From Lachnospiraceae bacterium UBA4381 (GTDB taxonomy: Bacteria; Bacillota; Clostridia; Lachnospirales; Lachnospiraceae): DNA of 36,117 nucleotides. Location: positions 1-36,117 of the forward strand of contig DGRT01000094.1 in NCBI GenBank assembly GCA_002391105.1, given 5' to 3'. Position numbers and translations under genes: made by a program. Each line of letters starts with the position of its first letter. Position 1 is the stretch's first letter. Below the pieces are notes generated by a model. It saw nothing but the letters and a program-made list of their open reading frames with translations. It had not been told where the DNA came from and searched no databases. Shown here piece after piece: positions 8,201 to 16,367 of this stretch.

Positions 8201-11041
8201 GTATCCTTTGAAGCATCTGATAAAGCAAACAATATCTATACGGATTCGTTTGTGTATCTTGTAGATACTACAGCTCCTTCAGCCGGACTTAGTATTGGTG
8301 GTGTTGCTCCTGAAAATGTTGCATCTCACCTGAATAAGGATCCTGATATCTACTTTACAGCTTCAGATAGTCTTAGCGGACTGGATACATATGACATCCT
8401 TATTAATGGAAAGAGCTATAAAAATGTAATTGATAAGGGAATCGAAAACAAGAAGAAGCTGAGTGAGATAGTAGGAGAAACAAGTGATACTACTGAATTT
8501 ACAGTAGTAGTAACTGCTAAGGATGTGGCAGGAAATGAAACAACTATAACATCTAATACTTTTAAGGTTGATATTAATAAACCTATAATTGATAAGAGTG
8601 AAATAACATCCTCTTCTATAAAAGATAATGGATATTATAATACTGATGTTACAGTACATTTTGAAGCTGAAGATTCAAATATTTCAACAACAGGGCTTAC
8701 AGTAACAGATGGCGCCGGAAATAGTATTGCTCCAGAGTGGGAAGAAACAGATAAAGGCTTCAAGTCGGACTATACATTTAAAGCTGAAGGCGCTTATAAC
8801 ATAACCTTCAAGGCAAAGGACAAGTCCGGAAATGAGTCAACAAAGACATTTACATTCACTATAGATAAGTCTGTACCTGTAGTAACAACCTACAAGAATG
8901 ACGAAGTATATACAGGAAAGGGTGATTATCATAACGAGGAAGTAAGTGCTACCATAGCTGTTGAAGATGCAAATCCTGATTCTCAGGATGTTACAACGAC
9001 TATCACAAGAAATATCTTTGGTGATGGTTCAACAACAGATGAGGAAAAAGGAATACAGACCTTCAACTTCTATGATGATGGTTACTATGAACTGAACTTT
9101 AAGGTAGTGGATAAGGCTGGAAATGAAACAACAAAGTCTATAGGCTTTACAGTAGATACAGTTTCTCCGGTACATAATATTTACATCCTTACAGATAATC
9201 CTGAGAAGACTTCTTCATATCATAATAACTATGTAAATGTTGTTAATACATTTAATACATATCAGGGACAGGAGTCCTATGAATATGGACAGGTTTACAA
9301 GGGAAGTGTTGATCTGGAGCTGAACTGCTTCGATTACAACATTGACAGTATCCATGTATCAGATAATGGTACAGAGTTTACACCTGAATGGACATATGGA
9401 GAAAACGGTTACAGTTGGGCTAACACAACTATATCTGCCGAGGGATATCATGATATCAAGATATGGTCAACAGACCTTGCCGGAAATGAAACTGAGGATG
9501 CTGATCTAGGAAAGAGAGTAAGATTTACTATCGATACTACAGCTCCGGCTATCACAACATACCTTAATGGAGCTATCTATAATGAAGGCTCAGGAACAAG
9601 ATATCTGAATACAACAGGTTCTGTAAATGTTATCGTAAATGATACAAATAAGGATGATTCAGATCTTACAAGAACAGTTATCATGTCTCCTCCGGGAGGT
9701 GGTTCAACAACTACCGAAGGAAAGATCAGCGAAGGTACAGAGGACTTCAGTACAGAGGCTGATTATGAGGTAAGATACTCAGTAGTAGATAAGGCTGGAA
9801 ATGTTAGTGCAACCAGAACAGTTTATTTCAGAGTAGATAGAACAGCTCCTGAACTCAGTATATCTGATGTAGGTGCTGCATCAACTGCAAATTCAGTTAC
9901 AATATCCTTTGGTATAAGGGAAGACTTCTATCAGGATATGACAAGCGCAGAGCTTAAGATCTACAAGAAGAATGATGGTACAGGTGAATCACTGCTCAAG
10001 ACAGTTTCACTTAGTCCTACAAGTGCAAACTTTACACATACAGAAACCTTTAGCGATGATGCAGAGTATCGTTTCGAGTTTACAGCAGAGGATAAGTGTG
10101 GAAATAAGGCATCTAAGGAATACTCATTCATAAAGGATGGTACAGCTCCTTTGATCTTCCTGTCAGGTGTTTCAAACTACGATAAGACTGATGGAGAGGT
10201 TGAGCTTATAGTAACAGTTAATGAAGCTTTCTATAGCAGCAATAAGGTTACTCTTACAGGAACCAGAACTGATATCGATGGCAACAAGACTGATATTGAA
10301 TTTGATAATGTGGTAACAAATGTAAGTAAGATATCGGAGATTTCCAAGCTGTTCAAGGAAGATGGTATATATGATATTACTATTACATCCAAGGATAAGG
10401 CTGGAAATGAATCAAGTAAGTCAGTTCATTTTACTATAGATACAACTGATCCTGAGATTGGTGATATATCTAAGTATGATGGAATCCGTACAAATAAGTT
10501 TAAGTGGGATCTTGATCTGAATGATCTTGTTACAGACCTTACAGTTTGTGAGATCAATATGTATCTTGATGGTTCACTTTATGACGGAGTATCAGATATA
10601 GAAGATGGTTCTCATGTACTTAGAATAGAGGCTACTGATGAACTTGGTCATACAAGCTTCAAGGAAGTTACATTTGTTATAGACTCTATCGGTCCTAACA
10701 TCATAGTTTCAAATATTGAAAATGATGAGAGAATCGAGGAGGCAAGAAATATAACTGTTTCAGTACAGCTTGACGAAGATATACTTGATGAGGTTACTCT
10801 TAATGGAAAGGCTATTTCAGTAGCGAATAATCAGGCAGCCTTTGATGTAACAGAAAGTGGTGATTATAAGCTTGAGGCTAAGGCGCATGACCTGGCAGGA
10901 AATGAGTCATCCGTATCTTTGAATTTCTCATTTGGTAAGCCTATCAACTATCTGCTTATAGGTATAATTGCAGGTGTAGCTATACTTCTGCTGCTTCTGC
11001 TGTTACTCCTTGTCAGAAGAAGAAATAATGATAAAAAGTAA
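5249..11041 (+). CDS. Giant Ig-like repeat surface protein with C-terminal membrane anchor
   Basis: The protein has 1930 residues. It has an N-terminal signal or anchor (hydrophobic about 22-38 after basic residues) and an N-terminal region of ~650 residues that I do not recognise. Next comes a chain of roughly 90-residue Ig-like domains joined by D-x-x-x-P linkers (DDTDPEI, DTTAPSA, DINKPII, DKSVPVV, DTVSPVH, DTTAPAI, DRTAPEL, DTTDPEI), many carrying a DKAGNE/DKSGNE signature. It ends in a leucine-rich helix (about 1901-1922) and a short RRRNNDKK cytoplasmic tail, with no LPxTG motif. The ATG at 5249 is chosen for the AAGGAGGGAG site at 5231-5240; an ATG at 5242 reads into a stop after four codons. 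It is the last gene of the kinase operon. Codon use differs between the first ~700 codons and the rest. Likely role: adhesion or contact sensing at the cell surface (inferred). Confidence 0.9.
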   Translation: MINKNTNERKRNAVHRPLPVRLIALVMALVMVLSVVYINNRNDRVKAEPVFKQDDNYIPSKITNTTTEYTVNVPIIKNGAVSGIMFKLPDLEQGEPISDEASISYYKIVKTSGSTQNTYYSNNSGTSATGIIYNSVAYFNEGGLSQIWVDGSMRDEHWVVYYEETPYSLNGMTQIQFETDGPVYDVDTSNQRIVNTEDESDVLPIVKRVKVGEDFVEYEEISAIEVDGKKCAVGYTTKYSNGDSYTVTASKDYSITRYKTIINNWGGDAVPATGGYFIVTGSEEETFTAKKLESASYKYLLSGPDISTPVEINETDLVSDYNAGSLIPEAVEPIEVLRINVKTYVPAEISIDTTTQPATFIDADSSGETAIISDTDTESYYGSISYNVTVDPGDTMRDYEITDKNMTFTEINNRLAKGIEGNGQYTITKNIYATIGDEKVLIYSSKDVDKKDVYVYALKNIEVYNGDELVGSWTASQSSVSISELDLTDKLLDPSKETKIYYEPYQSMLSSDNHNAEYVGSETDVFGGSIGAASAEGNGYSHKISGNINYNDKSAEYKISCQALGAYGGKTFTFNVKLKFDNGTPTATITNSQQKNAKNKSFELTSSYTVPAGSSAIITSSKVYQGEDESNLTAVGDMKVSGLTGSYVAELKPGKNVFKIDATSGYGITSEKSEAYSIFYDDTDPEIYDVKLIQDGANKTGSKITCKRDAKITFKVKDDGASSELKKAVITLNGNEVSSTFADGEYTIDLPASNSNNNKTFVYKLNLSDNSGRTATEKECKVQFQNDDTTIKFEVKPQIDQSTYFVVWGADPNVAKVLVNVTTSNDVNIKKVEAAIDLNDKNGEFKDISDTGTVGASAGTFTVDLKQSVSKTIKKIRIRVTKNNGVVETAEYGVIHIDVFKPTLALSVEGNTGKWFTSDFMLVATITDPTNDGDSDAVSGLKTAYYTVTNSKKNTSKTAIPINGGTATTRLIGVYESSNTDGTKVSFEASDKANNIYTDSFVYLVDTTAPSAGLSIGGVAPENVASHLNKDPDIYFTASDSLSGLDTYDILINGKSYKNVIDKGIENKKKLSEIVGETSDTTEFTVVVTAKDVAGNETTITSNTFKVDINKPIIDKSEITSSSIKDNGYYNTDVTVHFEAEDSNISTTGLTVTDGAGNSIAPEWEETDKGFKSDYTFKAEGAYNITFKAKDKSGNESTKTFTFTIDKSVPVVTTYKNDEVYTGKGDYHNEEVSATIAVEDANPDSQDVTTTITRNIFGDGSTTDEEKGIQTFNFYDDGYYELNFKVVDKAGNETTKSIGFTVDTVSPVHNIYILTDNPEKTSSYHNNYVNVVNTFNTYQGQESYEYGQVYKGSVDLELNCFDYNIDSIHVSDNGTEFTPEWTYGENGYSWANTTISAEGYHDIKIWSTDLAGNETEDADLGKRVRFTIDTTAPAITTYLNGAIYNEGSGTRYLNTTGSVNVIVNDTNKDDSDLTRTVIMSPPGGGSTTTEGKISEGTEDFSTEADYEVRYSVVDKAGNVSATRTVYFRVDRTAPELSISDVGAASTANSVTISFGIREDFYQDMTSAELKIYKKNDGTGESLLKTVSLSPTSANFTHTETFSDDAEYRFEFTAEDKCGNKASKEYSFIKDGTAPLIFLSGVSNYDKTDGEVELIVTVNEAFYSSNKVTLTGTRTDIDGNKTDIEFDNVVTNVSKISEISKLFKEDGIYDITITSKDKAGNESSKSVHFTIDTTDPEIGDISKYDGIRTNKFKWDLDLNDLVTDLTVCEINMYLDGSLYDGVSDIEDGSHVLRIEATDELGHTSFKEVTFVIDSIGPNIIVSNIENDERIEEARNITVSVQLDEDILDEVTLNGKAISVANNQAAFDVTESGDYKLEAKAHDLAGNESSVSLNFSFGKPINYLLIGIIAGVAILLLLLLLLLVRRRNNDKK

Positions 11042-11062
11042 TACAAATACCTAAGGTTAAAG

Positions 11063-11089
11063 GGGTGTCACAGGTGTGGCACCCTTTTT
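11063..11089 (+). terminator. Rho-independent terminator of the FHA/kinase/Ig operon
   Basis: GGGTGTCACA (11063-11072) pairs with TGTGGCACCC (11075-11084), with one G-T wobble, and is followed by five T residues. It lies 22 nt after the stop of the giant gene and closes the operon. Confidence 0.88.
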
Positions 11090-11267
11090 CTATGCTTGCA
11101 TCTTTTACGCGCAGTTGGTATATTTTTACTTAGTGACTAAAGTGCCTTTTGATTATAAATGTATGTTTTTTCAATGTATAATCACACATTGTGAAAATAC
11201 CCGGGAATGCACATTTTTGTTTAAATAAGTAAAATGGCATCTATTTATAGGGAAAAGGGAGAGAAAT

Positions 11268-11936
11268 ATGTTTAAAGCGATAGTGTTTGATATGGATGGA
11301 GTTCTGCTAGATTCCGAAAAAATATATAGAATATATGAAAGAAAAGCTGCCAAGACATTTGGGCTTCCGACAGATCATATAGATGATTTCTGTGCAAGAA
11401 TAGCCGGAGGAACGAAGGATACCAATTCAAAGGCATTTAATGATTTTTTTGCCGGCAGCATACCTGAGGGGCTGGATTATCTTCAGTATAGAGATGTAGT
11501 AAGTGAAGGAGTAGAAAGGCATGGAAGGGAAAATGGCTATGAATTAAAACCGGGTGTCAGGGAGCTTTTTGACTTTCTGAAGGAAAAGGGAGTAAAGATA
11601 GCGCTTGCAACATCTACAGATAAGGACAGGGCTGAAAGATTTCTGGGACCACATGGACTTCTGGAATATTTTGATAAAATGATATTTGGAAATATGATTC
11701 CTGCCGGAAGGGGCAAGCCGAATCCGGATATTTACCTGACGGCGTGCAGAGAGCTGGGGGTGAAACCGGAGGAAACCATTGGAGTTGAAGATTCTATTAA
11801 CGGGGTTCTTTCTTCATCTGCAGCCGGATTATATACAGTAATGGTAGTAGATCTTATAGAACCGAATGAAGTGACAGAAGAGAAAGCGGATAAGACTTAT
11901 TACTCAATCATAAACATTACTGAACTTTTTAAGTAG
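11268..11936 (+). CDS. HAD-superfamily phosphatase/phosphomutase-like hydrolase (beta-PGM-like subfamily)
   Basis: The protein has 222 residues. It begins with HAD motif I (FDMDGVLLDSE, nucleophile Asp8 and acid/base Asp10), followed by a helical cap (~15-90), motif II ATSTDK, motif III lysine in GKPNPDIYL and motif IV GVEDSINGV. This layout is typical of the beta-phosphoglucomutase/phosphatase subfamily IA. The substrate cannot be told from sequence; sugar phosphates are common. A GGGAGAG ribosome site precedes the ATG. It stands alone, 178 bp after the operon terminator and 95 bp before the wall hydrolase gene, and no terminator is visible after it. Confidence 0.88.
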   Translation: MFKAIVFDMDGVLLDSEKIYRIYERKAAKTFGLPTDHIDDFCARIAGGTKDTNSKAFNDFFAGSIPEGLDYLQYRDVVSEGVERHGRENGYELKPGVRELFDFLKEKGVKIALATSTDKDRAERFLGPHGLLEYFDKMIFGNMIPAGRGKPNPDIYLTACRELGVKPEETIGVEDSINGVLSSSAAGLYTVMVVDLIEPNEVTEEKADKTYYSIINITELFK

Positions 11937-12031
11937 GTTTTCAAAGTATTTCTAAAAAAAACTGTACTTATTATAAGAAAGTGTAGTATAGTATAAGTTG
12001 CTGTTTTTAGTTATAGATAACAGAGGTGCGT

Positions 12032-13876
12032 ATGAAACTATTTAGAAAAACAATTATAGTTTTACTGGCAGTTGCTCTAATTATAGGCTTTGTTCCTGTG
12101 ACGGAAATGAAGTATGGCGAGGGGATTCAGGCGGCAACAGTTGAGGAGATTATCGACGATGCTCTGAGCTGGGCGGTCCAGTTGGATGAATATGGTCAGC
12201 TTACCAGTACACCGATAGTTAATTATGTGTATGGTGGACTTGACCTGAATGTTGGAGTGGATTGTTCGGGATTCGTCTGTGCGATATTTAACAGGCATGG
12301 TCTTGATCTTGTAAGTATGGGAATCAGAAGTACCTACGACATGCTGAATAATTATTCCAAGTTTGGAACCAAGCTGGATACCACGGATATATCGGCCATC
12401 AAGAGTGGTGATATAATTATAACAAATGGTGGCGGACATGTCGGGATAGCCTGGATGAATGGCGATACTCCGATGTTTATACATTCACAGAATTATGGAA
12501 CCGGAGTAGTGGTTCAACCGCTTGAAATGTATATGAGAAGCTCGGGAATAGTAGCTATAATAAGACCAAATGCTATAAATGGTGTAAAGGTTAATCCTAT
12601 AAAGGGACCGGGTCCGCTTTCAACTACTAATTATGGAGATACAACGATTGGAACTAAGGATGATCCTAATGCATTTGCATATGATAATCCGGGAGCTCCT
12701 TTTGCTATACCTACTGTAACGATAGCAAAAACCAAGCCTGATGATGTAAAGTGGCTGCAGAAGGCTCTTAATAATGTAATGACTCTTTCACTTACAGTGG
12801 ATGGTGTACTGAATGATAAGACTGTTGCAGAAATTAAGAATTTCCAGAAGAAATATGGTTATAAGCAAAGCGGTACTGCAGATAAGACTGTTATAAATAA
12901 GCTGGTTGAACTTCATAAGCAGGCAAATCAGATCACATCACTCAAGTTATATCTTAAACGTTCAGAAGCAGAAAAATATGTTCCTGCATTAATTAAGGCT
13001 AGAAATACTGATGATGAAAGTTCAGGACAGGATGAATCTGTGAATGATAATAATTCTTCTTCGGATACTAAGAGTTCAGAGTCAGATAAGAAAGCAGATT
13101 CCAATAGTGCTTCCTCAGATAATACAGATACAAAAGCGTCAGATGCGTCTGCTTCGGGTGATGCTGAGAAAACTGAAGAAGAGAAGGATCCTAATGAACT
13201 GCTTGAGATAGATGAGCTTGAGCTTAGAGAAGATGATACGGTTACTCTTATTACTAAATATGTCCCGGAGACAGCGAAGAATGTAACCCTTAAGTGGGAA
13301 TCCTCTGATACTGAGGTTGTTAAGGTTTCCGAAAAAGGGGAGCTGGTTGCTGTTGATGGTGGAACAGCAGAGGTTACTGTTAAGGTACAGGAAAAAACTG
13401 CTAAGATAAAGGTTACTGTAATAGCCAGCATTCATAGAAATGAATGGCGTAACGGAAAATGGTACAATTATGCCGGTGAGCAGAGCTATACGCCGCGTGG
13501 CGAATGGAAGTCTAACTATTATGGAATATGGTATCAGGATACATCAGGCTGGTATCCATACAGTGAGTGGGTCAAGATAGATGGAAGATGGTACTACTTT
13601 AATTCCAGTGGTTATGCTTATAAAAATGGCTGGAGTCAGGTGGGTGGTACGTGGTATTACTTCAGAAGCTCCGGTATGATGGCAGAGAGCGAATGGGTAA
13701 ATGGTTACTGGCTGTCTGCCGGCGGTTCATGGTCATATCAATATACAGGATCCTGGATGCAGAATAGTAAGGGCTGGTGGTTTGAAGATACTTCCGGCTG
13801 GTATCCAAAGGATGAGACTGTAAAAATAAATGGTGTCGAGTATCAGTTTGATGAAGCCGGATACTGGATACAGTAA
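12032..13876 (+). CDS. Secreted NlpC/P60 peptidoglycan hydrolase with PG-binding, Ig-like and cell-wall-binding repeats
   Basis: Domains in order are: signal peptide (~1-30), NlpC/P60 peptidase with catalytic Cys78 (DCSGF), His136 (GGHVGIA) and His151 (FIHSQ), a PG_binding_1 helical domain (~230-295, WLQKALN and IKNFQKKYG), a Ser/Asp/Lys linker (~325-380), a BIG2-type Ig domain (~388-468), and aromatic cell-wall-binding repeats (WYYF, GWYPYSEW, GTWYYFRSSG) to the end. Such enzymes cut the D-Glu to diamino acid bond in wall peptides. A GTG at 12026 is in frame, but the ATG at 12032 is preferred because GAGG (12023-12026) then sits 5 nt upstream and the start reads MKLFRK. The stop is 28 nt before secDF, so the two may be cotranscribed. 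Confidence 0.93.
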   Translation: MKLFRKTIIVLLAVALIIGFVPVTEMKYGEGIQAATVEEIIDDALSWAVQLDEYGQLTSTPIVNYVYGGLDLNVGVDCSGFVCAIFNRHGLDLVSMGIRSTYDMLNNYSKFGTKLDTTDISAIKSGDIIITNGGGHVGIAWMNGDTPMFIHSQNYGTGVVVQPLEMYMRSSGIVAIIRPNAINGVKVNPIKGPGPLSTTNYGDTTIGTKDDPNAFAYDNPGAPFAIPTVTIAKTKPDDVKWLQKALNNVMTLSLTVDGVLNDKTVAEIKNFQKKYGYKQSGTADKTVINKLVELHKQANQITSLKLYLKRSEAEKYVPALIKARNTDDESSGQDESVNDNNSSSDTKSSESDKKADSNSASSDNTDTKASDASASGDAEKTEEEKDPNELLEIDELELREDDTVTLITKYVPETAKNVTLKWESSDTEVVKVSEKGELVAVDGGTAEVTVKVQEKTAKIKVTVIASIHRNEWRNGKWYNYAGEQSYTPRGEWKSNYYGIWYQDTSGWYPYSEWVKIDGRWYYFNSSGYAYKNGWSQVGGTWYYFRSSGMMAESEWVNGYWLSAGGSWSYQYTGSWMQNSKGWWFEDTSGWYPKDETVKINGVEYQFDEAGYWIQ

Positions 13877-13904
13877 CGAATAGTATTAAGGAGATTATAT
13901 AATA

Positions 13905-16121
13905 ATGAAGAAGGCAAAGAGAAATGCGATACTTATACTGCTTGCATTTGTGCTGGTAGTTGCAGGTGTCGTATATGGAGTACTTTACGGAATTGGTGAT
14001 GAGAGAATAGGTCTTGCAAAGGATATTCCTCTGGGACTTGATCTTCAGGGTGGTGTCAGTGTAACCTACGAGATTCAGGAGACTGACGCAACAGATGAAG
14101 AGATAAATGCTACGATTGACAAGCTGCAGCGAAGGGTTGATACCTATAGTCCTGACGCAGAGGTATATAGACAGGGTAACAGACGAATCACAGTAGAGAT
14201 TCCGGTAGATACAAGCAAATATGATCCAAATGAGATACTTGATACTCTTGGAAGACCCGGAAAGCTTGAGTTTATCGATGGTACGAACTATGAACTCTTT
14301 AAAGCCGGAAGTGAATATGAGACCGCACTTACAGGAGCGGATGTTAAAAATGCTGAAGGTGGACGTATCCAGGATCAGACAACCGGTGCTGATGAGTTTA
14401 TAGTATCACTTCAGTTTACAGATGAAGGTGGACAGAAATTTGCAGATGTTACAGGTGCGAATGTAGGAAAGCCTGTATATATCATATATGATGGAGCTGT
14501 AGTAAGCGCTCCGACTGTTCGTGAACAGATTACTGGTGGAAGTGCTCAGATAGATGGTATGGCTGACTTTGAAGAAGCTTCCAATCTTGCAAGCACTATC
14601 AAGATCGGTGCTCTTCCTCTTACACTTAAAGAGCTTTCTTCACAGGTTGTAGGTGCTAAGCTTGGTTCAGATGCTCTTAGAACATCACTTATTGCAGGTG
14701 CAGTTGGTCTTTGCCTGATCTTCCTGCTTATGATCATCATATTCAGATTCCCTGGATTTATAGCTGCTATCGCACTTTCTGTATATACTATGCTGGAGCT
14801 GTTCTTCCTGAATGCGTTCCATATTACACTTACACTTCCCGGTCTTGCAGGTATTATCCTGTCCATAGGTATGGCGGTGGATGCAAATGTTATTATATTC
14901 ACACGTATTAAAGAAGAGATAGGTGCAGGAAAGACAGTTAAGTCTGCTGTAAACTCCGGTTTCCACAAGGCTATGTCGGCAATCATAGATGGAAACGTTA
15001 CAACAATTATCGCAGGTATCGTGCTGCTTATCATGGGTACCGGTACTGTTAAGGGCTTCGCCAGAACTCTTATCCTTGGTATCGTGCTTTCCATGTTTAC
15101 TGCACTTTTTATAACCAAGATCCTTATGAATTCATTTGTAGCTCTTGGTGTAACTAAGAAGGGACTGTATGGAGCAGCCAAGGAGCCAAAGGTTACACAG
15201 TTTACAAAGGGCTTCAGGGTTGCAGGAATCCTCTCATGTCTTGTTATACTTGCAGGTATTGCTTTCCTGTTTGTTAATAAGGGTATTGCAGGACGTGGTA
15301 ATGCACTTAACTTCTCACTGGAGTTCAGTGGTGGTACATCAACAGCGGTTACATTTAATGAAGAGTATTCACTTCAGAGAGCGGAGTCAGATGTTCTTCC
15401 TGTATTTGAGGAAGCAGGAATCGATTCCAGCAAGGTACAGATTCAGACAGTTGACGGAACTAATCAGGTTGTATTTAAGTCAGTCATGCTTGATGAAGAT
15501 ACCAGAGCGAGTCTTGCTGATAAGCTGAAGGAAACCTTCTCTATTACGGACGACAAGATTGATTCACAGAATATATCAAGCACTATTTCTCATGAAACCC
15601 AGAGAGATGCTATCCTTGCAGTTGCTATTGCTTCTCTCCTGATGCTTGTTTATATCGCTTTCAGATTCAGCGATGCCAGATTCGGTGTCAGTGCGGTGCT
15701 TGCGCTGCTTCATGATGTAATGTTTGTATTCTTTGCATATTCAGTTATGTACTTATCAGTCGGTGGTACATTTATCGCATGTATGCTTACTATCGTTGGT
15801 TATTCCATCAACTCCTCGATTATCATCTTTGACCGTATCAGAGAGAATCTGAAGATCATGGATGTTGAAAAGGACGGCTATGACAAGATAGTGGATACAA
15901 GTATTTCACAGACCTTTACACGTAATATCTATACCAACCTGACAACCTTTATTACTATACTTGCACTTTACATTATGGGTGTTTCTTCACTGAAGGAGTT
16001 TACATTTACACTTATGGTTGGTGTAATAGCAGGTACATATTCTTCAATCTGTATCACAGCACCACTGTGGCTGTGGTTTAGAAAGAAGCTCGGAAACAAG
16101 GTTGAGGCTGCAAATAATTAA
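13905..16121 (+). CDS. secDF: Fused SecD-SecF protein translocase accessory subunit
   Basis: The protein has 738 residues. The SecD half begins with a membrane helix, then LGLDLQGGVSV (motif D1), an outer P1-type domain with FIVSLQFTDEGG, and a six-helix core with GMAVDANVIIFTRIKEE. The SecF half starts near residue 435 with a helix, LEFSGGTSTAVTF, and its own core containing GYSINSSIIIFDRIREN. Separate secD and secF genes are common elsewhere; the single-chain form is well known in Firmicutes. It uses the proton or ion gradient to help SecYEG substrates leave the membrane. An AAGGAG site precedes the ATG. The wall hydrolase directly upstream is itself a Sec substrate, but that adjacency may be chance. 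Confidence 0.97.
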   Translation: MKKAKRNAILILLAFVLVVAGVVYGVLYGIGDERIGLAKDIPLGLDLQGGVSVTYEIQETDATDEEINATIDKLQRRVDTYSPDAEVYRQGNRRITVEIPVDTSKYDPNEILDTLGRPGKLEFIDGTNYELFKAGSEYETALTGADVKNAEGGRIQDQTTGADEFIVSLQFTDEGGQKFADVTGANVGKPVYIIYDGAVVSAPTVREQITGGSAQIDGMADFEEASNLASTIKIGALPLTLKELSSQVVGAKLGSDALRTSLIAGAVGLCLIFLLMIIIFRFPGFIAAIALSVYTMLELFFLNAFHITLTLPGLAGIILSIGMAVDANVIIFTRIKEEIGAGKTVKSAVNSGFHKAMSAIIDGNVTTIIAGIVLLIMGTGTVKGFARTLILGIVLSMFTALFITKILMNSFVALGVTKKGLYGAAKEPKVTQFTKGFRVAGILSCLVILAGIAFLFVNKGIAGRGNALNFSLEFSGGTSTAVTFNEEYSLQRAESDVLPVFEEAGIDSSKVQIQTVDGTNQVVFKSVMLDEDTRASLADKLKETFSITDDKIDSQNISSTISHETQRDAILAVAIASLLMLVYIAFRFSDARFGVSAVLALLHDVMFVFFAYSVMYLSVGGTFIACMLTIVGYSINSSIIIFDRIRENLKIMDVEKDGYDKIVDTSISQTFTRNIYTNLTTFITILALYIMGVSSLKEFTFTLMVGVIAGTYSSICITAPLWLWFRKKLGNKVEAANN

Positions 16122-16172
16122 TTGATAGTATTGACAAAGCTTAATAATAGCGCTATATAAAAGACAAAATGA

Positions 16173-16215
16173 AAAGTCAGGTACTTAGTATATATGTTAG
16201 TACCTGACTTTCTTT
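16173..16215 (+). terminator. Terminator after secDF
   Basis: AAAGTCAGGTACT (16173-16185) and AGTACCTGACTTT (16199-16211) form a perfect 13-bp stem with a 13-nt loop, followed by a T-rich tract. It begins 51 nt after the secDF stop. Confidence 0.88.
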
Positions 16216-16220
16216 ATTAG

Positions 16221-16343
16221 GTGACATGGGGACAGGCACCTTGTCACATTGTGACATGGGGACAGGCACTTTGTCACATGGTCACAAAGCAGGTGACATG
16301 GGGACAGGCACTTTGTCACATGGTCACAAAGCACCTTGTCACA
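16221..16343 (+). repeat. REP-like array of 27-nt units upstream of recJ
   Basis: There are three near-identical 27-nt units at 16221-16247, 16251-16277 and 16293-16319. Each begins GTGACATGGGGACAGGCAC and ends TTGTCAC, so the ends are mutually inverted (GTGACA/TGTCAC). Two copies of GTCACAAAGCA follow units 2 and 3, and a truncated CACCTTGTCAC closes the array. The reverse complement of the same unit occurs at 23820-23876. Units containing GGGGACAGGCAC are known as dispersed extragenic repeats in many bacteria and are often linked to RAYT transposases. No such transposase gene is in this window. Confidence 0.85.
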
Positions 16344-16367
16344 TATTCAAATTAAGTGAGGATAATA

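Noticed and set aside
11165..11185. TATAAT near 11176 with flanking CAATGT/ACATTG as a promoter and operator for the HAD gene
   Set aside because: The nearest TTGATT is 22 bp upstream, too far for a normal spacer, so I could not support a promoter call.
12928..13431. 167-codon Ser-rich open frame on the minus strand
   Set aside because: It is an antisense reading of the Asp/Ser linker and Ig domain of the NlpC/P60 gene, with no ribosome site.
14546..15181. 211-codon open frame on the minus strand
   Set aside because: It lies wholly inside secDF, whose motifs are complete on the plus strand. Long antisense frames are expected from its codon use.
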